Source: Kappaphycus alvarezii
Taxonomy: Eukaryota; Rhodophyta; Florideophyceae; Gigartinales; Solieriaceae
DNA length: 64,000 nucleotides
Direction of reading: 5' to 3'
NCBI GenBank assembly: GCA_002205965.3
Contig: NADL03000750.1
Span: 1,426,001 to 1,490,000 of the forward strand
A model generated the notes under the pieces. The model was given only the letters and a program-made list of their open reading frames with translations. It was not told where the DNA came from and made no database searches. Both the position numbers and the translations under genes were made by a program. Positions within the stretch are counted from its first letter, which is position 1; each line of letters begins with the position of its first letter. Below, in pieces: positions 1-11,699 of the stretch.

Positions 1-2640
1 CTCCCATCGAATGATCTGGAGGTGTAACCTAAACTCTTCAACGGAGTGGCGTGACAATAAAATTTATGCTGAAGGACTTTCTGTACATGCCGAGCTTGCG
101 CTACCAATTGCTTTCATTATCTTCCATGGTAAGCAGAATACTCAACTTTCATTTTAATCGCAAGGACTTTGCTCTAGTCAGTACTATAAACGGCTCTATC
201 CTTGCCACTGTAACACTTGTTAGAGGTTTATTTACATTATAAACGGCCCAGAACACATCAAAGCCTGCTTCTTCAGAGTTACTCTTGCTTACTTATCTTT
301 CAACATGGTCCGAACGACTTGCTACGTCAAAACCAGTGCGATAAAGTCAGTGGTCAGATATAGGATCGTACAGAGCATTTATCTCAAAGACTCAAACGAA
401 ATAACTCTTGCGTTGGGTGTATCTTCTGCAAGTTGCATCGTGCCCCAATTCCAGTGAAAAGAGATACTCGCTCTACGAATCTCCTTGCGTTAGTTCACTC
501 AGATGTTTTGAGACCTGCCCAGACTCCTTCGCTTGGCCGCGCAAGGTTTTTGGTATCATTTTTTGACAACTAATACAAATGGACGACGGTCTAGACCTTG
601 ACGCAAAATTCAAAGGTTCTGGTATTTTCAAAAGTTTAAGTCACTACCAGAAAAACATACTAGTTGACCTCTAAGGGAACTTCACGTTCACGAATTTCAT
701 GCCAAAAATCACGCTCGGAAAGAAGGACATCTCTTTCTCAAAGCTTTGTAATCTGAAATGGCGGGTAGTATCTCTCCTCCGCTCTAAAGTATTTCTTTGA
801 CTCAGAAGGTATTCAACATCAGCTCACCGTATCCTATACACCTTATCAAATTTATATTGCTGAACGAATTAATCGTACACTTCTGAACATGTTCCGCTCG
901 ATGTTGCATCTTAAGAGTCTTCCCAAGCACCACTGGGCAAAGGCTCTCTCCACTGCTGTTTATATTCTGAACCACGGAACCTCCAGCGCTCTACCAGAAA
1001 ACTCTATCCCATATTTCTTTTGGAACGGTACAATTCTAAATATACTGCATCTGCGAGTATTCAGATCACAACGCTGGTATGTCTTTCGTGGAAGAAACAT
1101 CAAAAAGCTGGATCCGAGATCAAGGAGGGCCCTTATGATGGGTTTTCCCGTGAAAATTAAAGGTTAAAAGCTTTTGTATATCGAGGCAGAGAAAATTGTT
1201 GTATCCAAGACGTAATATTCAAGTGATCTGTAAATTCAGAAGTTCAATGTACGACAGAAGATCCTGATGAAATTTCCGAGCAAGATATGTTTCCGTTCGA
1301 AGATAAGTCCTCAGTGGGGAAAATTTATCAGAGTCCCCTGCCTCGCAGGATAATGAAGAGGTATATGTGTCCCCAGAAATCTTCAATCATCCCTCATTTC
1401 AGGATTAATGTTGTGCAGTCCCGCTCGTCGCTCATCTAAATTATCCCGAAAGCCAAGTATGTGATGTTTCCTTAGCTCTACAGAAGATGTATCCCTCAAG
1501 GCTGATACTTCATCGACCTCCGTCGGAATCCCTACTTCGTACGAAGATGCTACTTCTCCGAGAACATTGATTTTTGGATGCCTGGAATCAAGAAGAAAGA
1601 AGAATAAATTCGAGAAACTGGAAGTTTCAAACTCGTCCCACGGAAACCTGGAATGCACGTAATTTCTTATCGCTACGTTTTCCGCGTGAAACCGTAAATT
1701 TGCCCGAGCTTCCGCATCGTCGAAAGGGATTTAGGTAGGTCCATAGATTAGAGTACAACGACACGTGTGCTTTGTGTTTTCTTTGTCTTTCGTTCGCATG
1801 TTTCTTTTTTATATATCTTTTCGACCTTGAATATGATCAAATGGACGTGGTGATCGCATTCCTTAAAAGAAATTTGGAGTAGAAGATACATATGAAAGTT
1901 CCATCCGTATTTCGTGATGCAAACAATACTGATCAAGTTTGCGGACTTGTTTATGTCTTGTGCGGGATGAAGCAGGCCCTAAGTCAATGTTATGCCAAAA
2001 TACACGATTTTTCAACCTCAAATCTTTGAATGGAAAGCAACCCATTTCTAAGGAAGCAATTTGGATCTCCAATCCCCTCTGCGATATAACTGGTGCAAAA
2101 CATGCCACACAAATTTCAATCTTCGCCGGTAACTCAGGATTGATTGGCTCTTCCAAGAATATGTCCGTCAATGGGCGAAATGAGCATATTGATATTCGGT
2201 ACCACTTCTTCCTTGAGGCATTAGCAGGATAGCAGATCCGGATATCTCATTGCTCAACCGATGATCAAGTTTCAGATATTTTGACAAAGTCTTCGCTTCG
2301 ATTCAAGTTTGTGAAGTTTCGACGTGATTTGTGCACGTTCCTCCCCGCCTTCTCAATTAACATTGTATTGCTCTGTCAGATTGAGGGGGCGCTATTCTGT
2401 TCAGTACTAGATTGAGGGGGCGCGTTGTTGTAATTACTTTCTGCTGCTTCTGCTGACAGCTTACAATTATCAAAGAGTTTTACAGACGTTCGGTTACTGT
2501 AGTTTACTGTACAGGCTAGACTTGATCGTTACGCTTATGTACTGTACAATGCTGTATGCTTGAGCTGATCTTCTCTAGAGAAGCTCAAGCATGTTTAGTT
2601 TTAGCCTCCCAACGTCGTCTACATGGCTTCTGGAAACGTC
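1..2640 (+). mobile_element. Ty1/copia retrotransposon relic (left end outside window)
   Basis: This is a decayed copia polyprotein read in several plus frames. A Gag-pre-integrase-like stretch lies near 51-240. The integrase end is clearest at 889-1167, where MLHLKSLPKHHWAKALSTAV leads into a TSHLRVF-type segment and then KKLDPRSR. The start of the reverse transcriptase follows at about 1815-1980 (YDQMDVVIAFL, then MKVPSVFRDANN and a GMKQA remnant of the usual GLKQA). Directly after that, at 2010-2340, comes the RNase H tail (SKEAIWI, then HIDIRYHF and a DQVSDILTKS-like segment). The RT palm with YVDD and most of RNase H are therefore missing. A polypurine-like attgagggggcg occurs twice (2385 and 2411), and a candidate 3' LTR begins TGTTGTAATT at 2426; its end was not found. 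The many stops and frame changes show that it is not functional. Confidence 0.8.
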
Positions 2641-5600
2641 TAGTCCTATCCTCTATATTAGCCCCGATCTCCCTCAATATTCCGTCTGAGTAAAGTCTCT
2701 CACCACCTTCTCTCCTCTCAATTCTCTTCATTAGCCCCTCACTCACTCTCTCACTCATTCTCTCACTCTCTCTTTTATTCTCCTTCTTTTTCTCTCTCGC
2801 TCCATCTCCTTCCTTCCATCTATCATGAATTATGGATAGCAGGCTGGGTCTATTATTTAGGAAGTTTAAGACCAAGCACCGGTGTTTATTGCTTCGATAT
2901 GCAGTTGGCGATCTTGTAATTCCCTTTCTATCCCAGCTTCGTCGAAAACGCACTTTCGTCCGGATAGAGGTCCAACCCCCTTTATACTACGAGATTTTCC
3001 TCCTGATTGGTTGTCCGGGAACTGTGAGTGGGCGTGGGTTCATATTTTCATCAGTTTTCGTGCCCTGTGGTGCGCTTTTTGTCCATAGAACTATACTTTC
3101 TATTCAGAAGCCAGCTAATAGCTGGACATTGGTGCTTCTGCCAAATGATTTTAAAAATTCAAACTTTTTGCTCAGTATTTTTTATGAAAAGAAGATTTTC
3201 AGCGTCAATGATGCCACGATCGATCTGTCATGATTTATTTTAGCATCTTGTTGTGACTGCTGCATGTTGTGACATCTTTTTGTTCTATTGATAAAAGTAC
3301 AGGGACATGTAATGCTAGTTTTAAGTGATTGCTGAGTCCTTCCTTCACTAATATAGTAGCCATTTTCTTCTTCTTTTTCCATCTAAGGCATCTCACCTGG
3401 CATCGCGTCTGGTCTGACAGTTATTTACACATTCATATAGTCATAAATATTTGTTTTACTTTTGAATGTGGTAACTCTTGCAATTATTTACGGTTCCTTG
3501 GGTCTTGTGGGTGATATGGCATGTTCAAAATACTTCTTCAGTCTGTTAAGCTTTTAATGTGTTTGTTATTGTAGTAACCGGGAATAAAGTTGCATGGGGG
3601 ATTTTTTTGAATTTCTATGTGATGTTTCGGTGTGCTTTCTAGTCTTGAGCTGTGCAATCTCAATTTATCGGATCAGAAGCGAGTTTTTCTGCGTTACAAA
3701 GTTTTTATCTGCTGATAGGCCGCATATTGCACAATTAATATCTTCCAGAGCATTAATATTTTTTTATCATTTTCAGTTGAATGTGATTTTCAGCTGGTGC
3801 TTCAGTGTTGGGTAAATGTCTTTTATTATCTTCTTTCAGCTGTCAAATGCAAGCCTCACGTTTTAGTTTTTGATTTTTTTCTCATATTTTGGCTTTTAAT
3901 TCCTGTATTATCTCTTTTCTTTGCCAATGCACGTCGTGGAATCACCCGATTTGACTTTCTTTTGATGCAATTGACTTTTAATGGGGCATATGCTCAATCA
4001 CTTTCTGAGATATTTAGGGTGTGGGTCCTCTTACGTAGACTGATTTTTGGTATATTAGGGTGTTTATTTCTGACTTAAAGTTCGGGGCGCGCTTTCGTTA
4101 TGTATTTTAATATCAGAATGTGAATCTTAATACCAAATATTCATGGTGCGATTTCATTTTCTTGATGCTACGCAAATATTTTAATGGTGAGCCCCATAAC
4201 CTGTAGGCGAAAAGGATGGTCGAATTGAAAAAAAAGTATCGATAAGCATTGCTATCGCCGTCGTATTCATTAGACAGACGTCAGAGAGCGACTTTTAAAA
4301 AGACTTTTGTAGCTGATTGTAAGCTTAGAATTGTTATGACTCTAGTGCCTCCTTCAGCCTATAACTTTTGATTCAAAAATCCAGAAAATCCAAAACAATT
4401 TCTTCCGTCAATTTTTGTTCATTATAAAAAATACAGAGTATATTACGGTCCGTTCCTGTACCTTACACAAAAACTAAATCTCCCGAGCTAAAATATTGAA
4501 GGCTGGTGGGACAGAGAACGTAAAATATAACCTGGAATTATTTATTGTAAATTCACTACCTCACTGTACAACTTAAGTTAATACATTGTTTCTGTAAAAC
4601 CTTACTTACACTAAAATACCGTATAGAGGCACCATTAGTGCGTTGAAAACTAGTAACAATCTCAAATCAGGCATTATATTTACACAAACCTGTAAAAGCT
4701 CCCTTATCTTTACTAGATCTCGAATAGTAGCACTTCAGCTATTTTTTTAGTACGACTCTTTTCTTATCTGCACATGAATATTTTCCATGACCAAGATCTA
4801 TATGCCTGTACTAGACACATCAAAACTTTTTTATCCACCGTTCAGTATTCTCTAGTTCTCCATTCACAATCCAACTCTTCTTTTTACTGGAAACTAGCAA
4901 GGTAATTAAATATTTCCCTTAATGTGTGCAAAAGTTTCAGTGGAGCCAGTCTGAAATACTGTGGACCTGAAAGATTTTTATTCCTTCATCGCAAAATAGC
5001 CCTTCGCCGCTTTAGACTACCTTTCATCCCAAAAACATAAAAAATTCTATGCCTTATCCATCTATCTTGGTGTTGTCTTCTTCTGTTAAAAAAAACAAAG
5101 AGGACGGTTTTCTGATCATACACAGCACACAGCTATAAGCAGCTAGATTTTTAATATTCTTTCGCATCAAATTAGTTTATTTACCGATACCTGCGAAACT
5201 TGCACATTCATGCCCGCTCCGAATATCCTCTTTCAGTTTTAACTGCTCTAAAATAATTCAATTCCATTATTTTCGAATACTCAGTACATATTCTTCGCAC
5301 TAAGCGAGGCAGAGATACCCCTAACTAGAATAGATTCATTTTTGCAGTCGAAGTATTCCTATGATCAACGCACGTCTGACGTATACAACAAATCAAGAGG
5401 TTAAGTATTAACTACTTTTTAACATAAGTGGGGATATTAATATATAAGATTAATCCTTCATTGCATTCAATAGCTTCTCCAGACCTTTGGTACCATCCTC
5501 TACATCTATGCATTGTAGTTCCCTCCTCCATATATCGGCTCGCGAAAAAGTCCATTTTCGCCTATATTGCCTTCAATCAAACTTGAATCCCACCCACGGT

Positions 5601-5958
5601 CGTCTTTGCATTTCCAAACCTGTGGTTGTCATTTTATACAAATTTTCTCACCCTAAAGTATACAAAAGGAATACCGAGCGCCGTATTTGTTATTTTTGAG
5701 TTAAACATCAATACCAAGAAATTTAAACTCCTCAAACAAGATCTTTTGGAAACTATTGGCAATTTCACAAACCTAAATGATAAAATCCGTACTAATATTG
5801 CCGAGGATAACCGTAAATTTGGAGACCCAGAGGCCAACCTTATCGAAAAGTATCACTTTGAAAATGATTTCGATCCCCTCTCTTCACATAAAACCATTTA
5901 AAACAGCCTCCTATTCGTATGACCATCGACGATACAAACGACGAATACAAGGATTTTG
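2641..5958. other. No recognisable gene; pyrimidine-rich and T-rich DNA
   Basis: A run of CTCACTCT-type pyrimidine repeats on the plus strand occupies about 2690-2822. From 2830 to 4080 the sequence is T-rich, with several overlapping short ORFs that have no recognisable domain. From 4080 to 5480 it is AT-rich with no long frame. Weak ORFs at 5487-5960 (one contains LKQDLLETIGNFTNLNDKIR) may be the decayed upstream part of the copia fragment that follows, but I cannot show this. Confidence 0.5.
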
Positions 5959-6766
5959 AATTTTAATTTCCAAAGAGTCGCAGTCAGATCCGTTCTTCCC
6001 TTACTGGCGCCTCAGAGATACATATCCCCAGTAATTGCTACTCCCTGGTGATAAACTTTTCAAATTAGTCAAACCCCTCTACGTAATACCGTGTTTTTAT
6101 ATTACCATAATCGTGCACTATCTGCAGACCTTTAACAAGGTCTCGTACCGCCTCTTTACTTGAGTGAAATCAATTATTGTTTTAATGATTCCCATTCATT
6201 AAAAAATTTAGTGGTTTATATGTTTAAGATACTATTCTTTATAGAATTGACGGTATGTTTAGGTTTCTTTGACACATGCTTGAGAAATTTGATTTCAAGA
6301 GCCCTTGTTTGCTAATATCACGTTGACTCTGTTATTGCCTCTGCAACGGCCAATCTTATTCGTCTATCTCAAACATCATGCTTCTCTAAGCTTTCAAATA
6401 TTCCAGAAGGACTATCGTCTGAGGATTAACGCTCTTTTCCTGTAATTTTGCTTAGACCGCTCAAATTCGCCAGGATATTTCTGGTTCCGTCGCCATTGCC
6501 GCTCAGGCTACTAAAAATCAATATACTCAGAAAAGATCTCAAGTATGAACATAATAGTGATACACCTTCTGGGAATCCTCGCAGATTCTTTATCACTCGC
6601 CTATGGATATCAACTCTCCCCTTGTCACTGCGTACTTCGAACGCGCTTTCTCTAACAAAGATAATCTCTTATCTTTGCTAATATTAATTTCTCGGCATAT
6701 GGATGATCCAGCTAAGTTCCATATGTGCCATATACTCCACCGTGATTACCTAAGTATAAATTTTTT
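5959..6766 (+). mobile_element. Ty1/copia fragment, RT to RNase H (family B)
   Basis: This is a plus-strand copia fragment with many stops. It starts around GDKLFKLVKPLYVIP (near 6050), which corresponds to the LxKxLYGxP segment of copia RT. It continues through a KFDFKSP-like segment and then, at 6440-6680, through RPLKFARIF, a SVAIAAQAT-like stretch and DINSPLVTAYFERAF. The last part equals the LDIDSLRIxVYSDASFANN segment of copia RNase H. The fragment at about 41450-42250 carries the same segments in the same order, so the two are independent fragments of one family. The relic stops at a perfect palindrome (6767-6797). Confidence 0.6.
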
Positions 6767-6797
6767 GCAACTGGAGTAGTGCCACTACTCCAGTTGC
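6767..6797. repeat. Perfect 31-bp palindrome
   Basis: The arm GCAACTGGAGTAGTG (6767-6781) and its exact complement CACTACTCCAGTTGC (6783-6797) flank one central base. It sits exactly where recognisable copia sequence ends. No T-run typical of a terminator follows. Confidence 0.9.
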
Positions 6798-7679
6798 AAC
6801 AATAAGTTCATGCTCAACGATAGTGCGGTTTTACAGGACCACTTGTATCCCATAAACTGTAGGAGGCTCTGTACCGTGCAGTCCGGAACACAATCTCAGG
6901 TTCTGAATAAAAAATGCTATTTTTCAATTTAAAAGTCATACGTTTTTTTTTTGAAAAGTACTCATACACACGAACACATCAGTTTAAAGGCCCTGGAGGC
7001 ATTTTGAAGCCCTACTTCGAGTGTAAGACCCCAATGTACACACACATGCAAAGTATGAAACAAATTCAGATAATTTTACCTTATATCTAACTGCTCCAAA
7101 GTTCTTGGACTGCTTTTGTGTAATTCTAGAAACCAGTTCCGACCTTGCTCCAGACAAAGAAACACACTGGACGAGCGGAATGACAAGGGATACTTCCGCT
7201 TCTCTCCGAACGAAGTTCCGTACCTGTAGTAGTGAGATCATTCCCTACCTTCAATGTTTGGAAAGCATCTGTAATATGGGGATCACTTGGAGAGCGATTC
7301 CAAACCCTGTTGCTACTTTTTGGGTGACATGTTCTCTGGATTCAGCTCTCCTAATCGTTGCTAAACTGGTATTTAATTCCATAGATTGTCCATATTGACT
7401 CCTCCCCCGAGCCGTGACTGACACCAAGCTTTCCTAACTCACTAAGCTCCAAGTTAACTTAACCTTGAATTTCCTTTAACAACCTTGCTACAGGCTATCC
7501 AAGTTAGAAAGAAAATATAACTGTTAGTAGCCGAAATATCTAGTAGCCAAAGTACTACAGGCATCCATGTTCTTTGCGAGGGCATGTGACATTTGTGAAC
7601 TAGTCACAACTGATCAACAATACCCACTCCCCCATGTTTTAATTTCAATCATCAACTACTCTTGGAATCGTAAATCGTT
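6798..7679. other. No recognisable gene
   Basis: Short overlapping ORFs exist on both strands (for example 7105-7398 plus and 6984-7241 minus), but none shows a motif I can name. The stretch may contain the lost C-terminal half of the neighbouring piggyBac relic. Confidence 0.4.
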
Positions 7680-8270
7680 TTTCAGCGTCAGAACCAAACA
7701 AAGACCGAACTCTTGGCCCCATTCGCAAATTTAATTCTGAAGCAATTTCTCAAATACAGGTCGGTGTGGTCAGGCCAAACCTCATCTACTGTCGCCAGCA
7801 TCTGTACAGCTCCATTATCAATGGTAAAGCTAGAACAGCATTTTGCTCGCATGTCATTACAAACAGGTTGTTCCATTTCATTTTGACATCACTACGTCCG
7901 CAAAGGGTAATTTCCTTGGGAAAACCAGGTGAATTTGATCAAACAGTTCCCTCAATATCAAATCGCGCTGTTGTAGAATCCTGAAAGGCCTCGGAGACGA
8001 AAAAAAGTTATCCATAAAGATAAAGTAGTGCATAGTACCATTAATCCAAGCCATAAATCTAAGTAGTTCATTCGTAGGCCAGGCATCAATGGCTGATTGA
8101 TAAGGCAAAATTTTGTCCCATACAATAATTCCAGGGGTGCTGATTCGATTATGGAAGCCCAAACACGTGTAGCCTGAGTCTCAGATATTCCACACCTTGA
8201 AGCAGACTAAATGGGTTTGTTTCGCATACGATCGTTTTTCGCTAACCTGATGCAGTTCATTATCATTATC
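7680..8270 (-). pseudogene. piggyBac-like transposase relic (DDE_Tnp_1_7 type)
   Basis: On the minus strand, a segment resembling the piggyBac KPIxxGFKxWxLCDSxxGY region (HLVCFKVWNI, stop, DSGYTC) lies near 8170-8230. It is followed by HYFIFMDNFFSSPRPFRILQ (8055-7990), an excellent match to the piggyBac MDNFFSS(P)xLF motif with the second catalytic Asp. Downstream come a RELFDQIHLVFPRKLPF segment and a shifted frame with FTIDNGAVQMLATVDE (7688-7876). Frame changes and stops, and the lack of the first and third catalytic segments, make it a pseudogene. No TTAA-flanked terminal repeats were identified. Confidence 0.65.
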
Positions 8271-9346
8271 TCATCCGCCCTGAGGTTGCAGCTAGGAATA
8301 AACAGCCTTATTAAACATCATAAAGTGCTTAAGAATGGATAATTTTATCGAAAAATAATGACTTTCCTTCTCTTACCTGTGGTCATGCACATATAGAAAG
8401 CGCTTAATTCTTGAAAAACGGATCAGAGACATTGATTTGGTGATGGCATGAGTCTTTTCACGTTGATATCTGTCCTATTGGGCTTATATGTAGGGGCTTT
8501 GATAAGTGCCCATATACAAACATATCCCCAGGATGCAGCTAATATCTTTAGCAGTACCATTATTTCATGGCCTTCCAGTTCCGGTGGAAGGCATTTCTGC
8601 GTAAATATTTGTATTCTTTGCAATCGTTGCCATGATTTCATATGAGATAAACATCTTGAAATTTTCGGTAGTATTGAAAGTAGACTAGTGCGAAGAGTGA
8701 ATGCGTTTGGTCTGCCCAGTGGTTTAATCTGTTCGGGCTCAGCTTTAAGGATCTCAAAGTCCGGGATATCTGTAGGACATAAAAGTTGTACGGTTTGAAG
8801 CTCGATTAATTTTTTTCGCGCTCCTCCATGCTTCTACTGCAGCAGTTATGTAGACGGACTGAATGTCTTCTGAGTCCTCATTACTCCTATCCGATCAGCA
8901 ATCAATTCTACGCTTTATTTATTGTCTAGGGATGATTGCAAACCTCATCTGCACCTTGGATGCATGAAACAGAGAGGGAGACAGCCGGGGTGCTGGTAAA
9001 GGAACAGAAGAGACGATGTTAGTGGGTTTCAGAAAGTTGGGGGAAAGTGTGTAGGGAGTGTATCTGGATTCCTACCAGAATCCAGATGAGCCCGCGTTTT
9101 ATAGACAGTACAGCAGCTCCTCTAAACAACTCTCAGAGTTGTGCCAGCTCAGTAAAAAGCACTAGAAAGTAGAGCTGTAACTAGAAAAAAGAGCTGTAAC
9201 TAAATAATAGTACTACCTAAAACATAAACAAGTCGATGACGTGGCTCCACGTGAAATACAAATACTGTAGAAAAAATAAATATTCACCAATAAAACCGCT
9301 ACCCAATTTCACGCACCTTCTATATTCTTTCAAGAGTGATGCACTT
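8271..9346. other. No recognisable gene
   Basis: Short ORFs occur on both strands at 8423-8645, overlapping antisense to one another; neither is recognisable. A small inverted repeat (TCTGGATTC, spacer CTACCA, GAATCCAGA) lies at about 9063-9086. Confidence 0.4.
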
Positions 9347-9426
9347 TCTCTGTTACACCACTGTGTAATGGAGAATTGGAATAACGACAGCAAACAGTTC
9401 TCTATTACACAGTTGTGTAACAAAGA
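9347..9426. repeat. Foldback hairpin, 32-bp arms, about 16-nt loop
   Basis: Arm 9347-9378 pairs with arm 9395-9426 at 28 of 32 positions. Key blocks are TGTTACACCACTGTGTAATG in the left arm and TTACACAGTTGTGTAACA in the right arm. Because of the symmetry, both strands contain ORFs with similar peptides (LSLLHHCVMEN and MSLLHNCVIEN), so those ORFs are shadows of the repeat. It resembles a foldback/MITE remnant. Confidence 0.8.
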
Positions 9427-11292
9427 CATTGTTACAATGCAGTCCTAAGAGCCGTCGGAGCTGTAGTTCATCTTGAATGTGTGTTTATGTGTCTGAGCTT
9501 CATCGGTGTGGACGGAATGTGTCATCTTCTCAACTTTGGATGGTTGGAGTCACTTCCACCTCACCACCGCTGGCAAATGAATAATTCAGTACCACGTGCG
9601 TCTAAATATTGGGGAGGAAAAAGACATTTTTGTGGTCCAAATGCGATCAAAGTAAACAGATTTTCCAGTATTCAATCATTGAAAATTTCAATCATTGAAA
9701 TTTTCGAGACTGTGTAGTCCCGAATACTGTTTGGGTATCATGCAGTATTCATATCTTTAGCCCATCCATTTTCTGTACAGTGTAATATGCAGACTTATCC
9801 GACATATACACTCCTTTTTGTTCGTTCAACTATACCACGGTAGCACTTCTGTCGCTTGCAGCCCCTCCTTCCTGGGGTAATTGGTTCTAACTATCTCTTC
9901 TTCCGACGATTTACCCCATATCAGTTTGTCCGGGGTGTGTATGAATTTGTCCTACATGAATACAATGCGTGTTGAGTATTTACGCGACCATTGGTCATTG
10001 TATGTTATTAAATCGAGCATGTATATAATGCATATTGATTATTATAATATTGATTATTGTCAACTGCGCCGCTCAGTTTTTTATCGTGCATTAATGTAAT
10101 GCGTATTGAGTATTTTCAACTGCGACGTTCAAACTCATTTGAACTTATAGGCAGAATCTTCTGTCTTGAAATACCGGAGGATGATCGTTTTCCTTCCTGG
10201 AAGAAACTCGTTAACTCCATAATCGAAAAGTGCGGGCAGTGTTAAGTGCTTAGCATGAGAGGCTTAAGATGGCAAATGCGATTGATTTGAAGAATGCGCG
10301 TATGCTCTTCAGAAAGACATGATGCTTGTCCAGATGGTGTTAGGCGAGGACCCCAGCATACTGTGCTGATCACTGTTGCCAATCAGGCCCCACGCTAACA
10401 CATCCTTTACCTCTACAGTCCTCAATTGATCTCAAACGTACTATCAGATTTGAATAAGACCCTATCAATGGACGGTACCGACTTTAGCGAGTATAACACA
10501 GTACAGTACTGCACAGTAAAATGCCCAACAGTGGGATACTTACACAAAATAGAGAACTTTACAGTGGCGTATGTTTACAGCTGGTCTGTATCTGTATCAT
10601 TACATACGATAGCACGGCATTACAGTACTTTATATTGCTTCATGTTGTTCAGACTGCTCCGCTTGAAGCAACGTACCGTACCGTACTGTACTGTACAAAC
10701 TATGCTGTACAGTAAAGTACAGTACCGTAACAGTAAAGTACAGTACCTTGGGAATGAAAATTAAAAAATAAAGTCTCACCATTGCTTTATGTCAACAAAC
10801 AAAATCTGCCACCATCTTTGATGTAATCACAGAACATCACCCCCCGAATCATTTATTCCGGATCATTCGAAAAGCACTAAAGCTTTCCCGTCACGGCTCA
10901 CCTTTCTTGCAACCATCACATGGCCCTACGATGATGAAATCCCATCGGGACCCTTTCGCGTTGGTTATCTGTGCTTTCCAACCTCAAGGAAATACCCTAA
11001 ACATTTGCGCCCTTAGCCAAGCAACTTTCTCTCGTCTCTTGAATCCATTTCCAAGCCCCCTCCTCCTCTTCCCATCGTTCCTCCTATCCGCTATGTCATA
11101 CTCTTTATTCCACCATTTAGTTCATTCGTCTCTTAGAGACGTGCCAATTCCAACTTTTCGTTCATAGTGTATCCTGCAATTTATTACACCAAGCAAATCA
11201 CCGCCCTATTTTCGCTCAAACTATTTTTCATTCACTGACGGTCTTTCTTGTTGTTTTCTCCACCTCTTCTCTTCCCAAATCATCAACCCGCC
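9427..11292. other. No gene; contains a TACAGTAC-type repeat cluster
   Basis: No domain is recognisable. A dense cluster of the palindromic GTACTGTACAGTAC-type word lies at about 10496-10520 and 10670-10745, for example GTACCGTACTGTACTGTAC followed by ACAGTAAAGTACAGTAC. It generates an apparently open 112-residue frame (10426-10764) that I consider non-coding. The segment 11000-11290 is pyrimidine-rich, as is common upstream of genes. Confidence 0.5.
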
Positions 11293-11532
11293 ATGGATTC
11301 TGCTTCTTTTACTGATATTATCTCAAGTTCTACTAGAGACTCAATTCTAAATTGCATCATGTTGGGCACTCCGTTCCAAGAAAGCAACCGCTTTCATCCT
11401 CCTGTAAATCTCCACCAGTCTGTTACGAGTAAATCAGCGAACATCTCAATGGTACCACCTTCTATTTTCTGGCATTTTGGGGGAAACACGAGGGGTTCAT
11501 TTCTTGTAACAGATATGCTGGCTGAAACCTAG
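11293..11532 (+). CDS. Hypothetical short protein (79 aa), weak
   Basis: The ATG at 11293 has a good eukaryotic start context (ccgccATGG) and follows a pyrimidine-rich leader. The frame reads MDSASFTDIISSSTRDSIL onward and ends at 11532. The frame is also open upstream to an ATG at 11248, but the 11293 context is better. No domain is recognised. About 20 nt after the stop, another plus frame (about 11553-11697) encodes a basic, coding-looking tail (ARKGKSASKQAALQVTAKR). The gene could therefore be longer and interrupted by a frameshift or a short intron. Gag of a retroelement is an alternative. No function is inferred. Confidence 0.25.
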   Translation: MDSASFTDIISSSTRDSILNCIMLGTPFQESNRFHPPVNLHQSVTSKSANISMVPPSIFWHFGGNTRGSFLVTDMLAET

Positions 11533-11699
11533 TCATCTCGTATGGTGGTGCATGCATTTAAAATGTTTCGGCAGTTTCAGAGGGAACTCTACCCTACCAG
11601 CAAGGAAGGGGAAGTCAGCAAGCAAACAAGCCGCATTGCAGGTTACTGCCAAGCGGATTGTCGCTGAAAAGAAAACCTTGGACATTTGAACATTGGCCA

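Noticed and set aside
10426-10764. 112-residue plus ORF
   Set aside because: It is generated by reading through TACAGTAC-type repeats.
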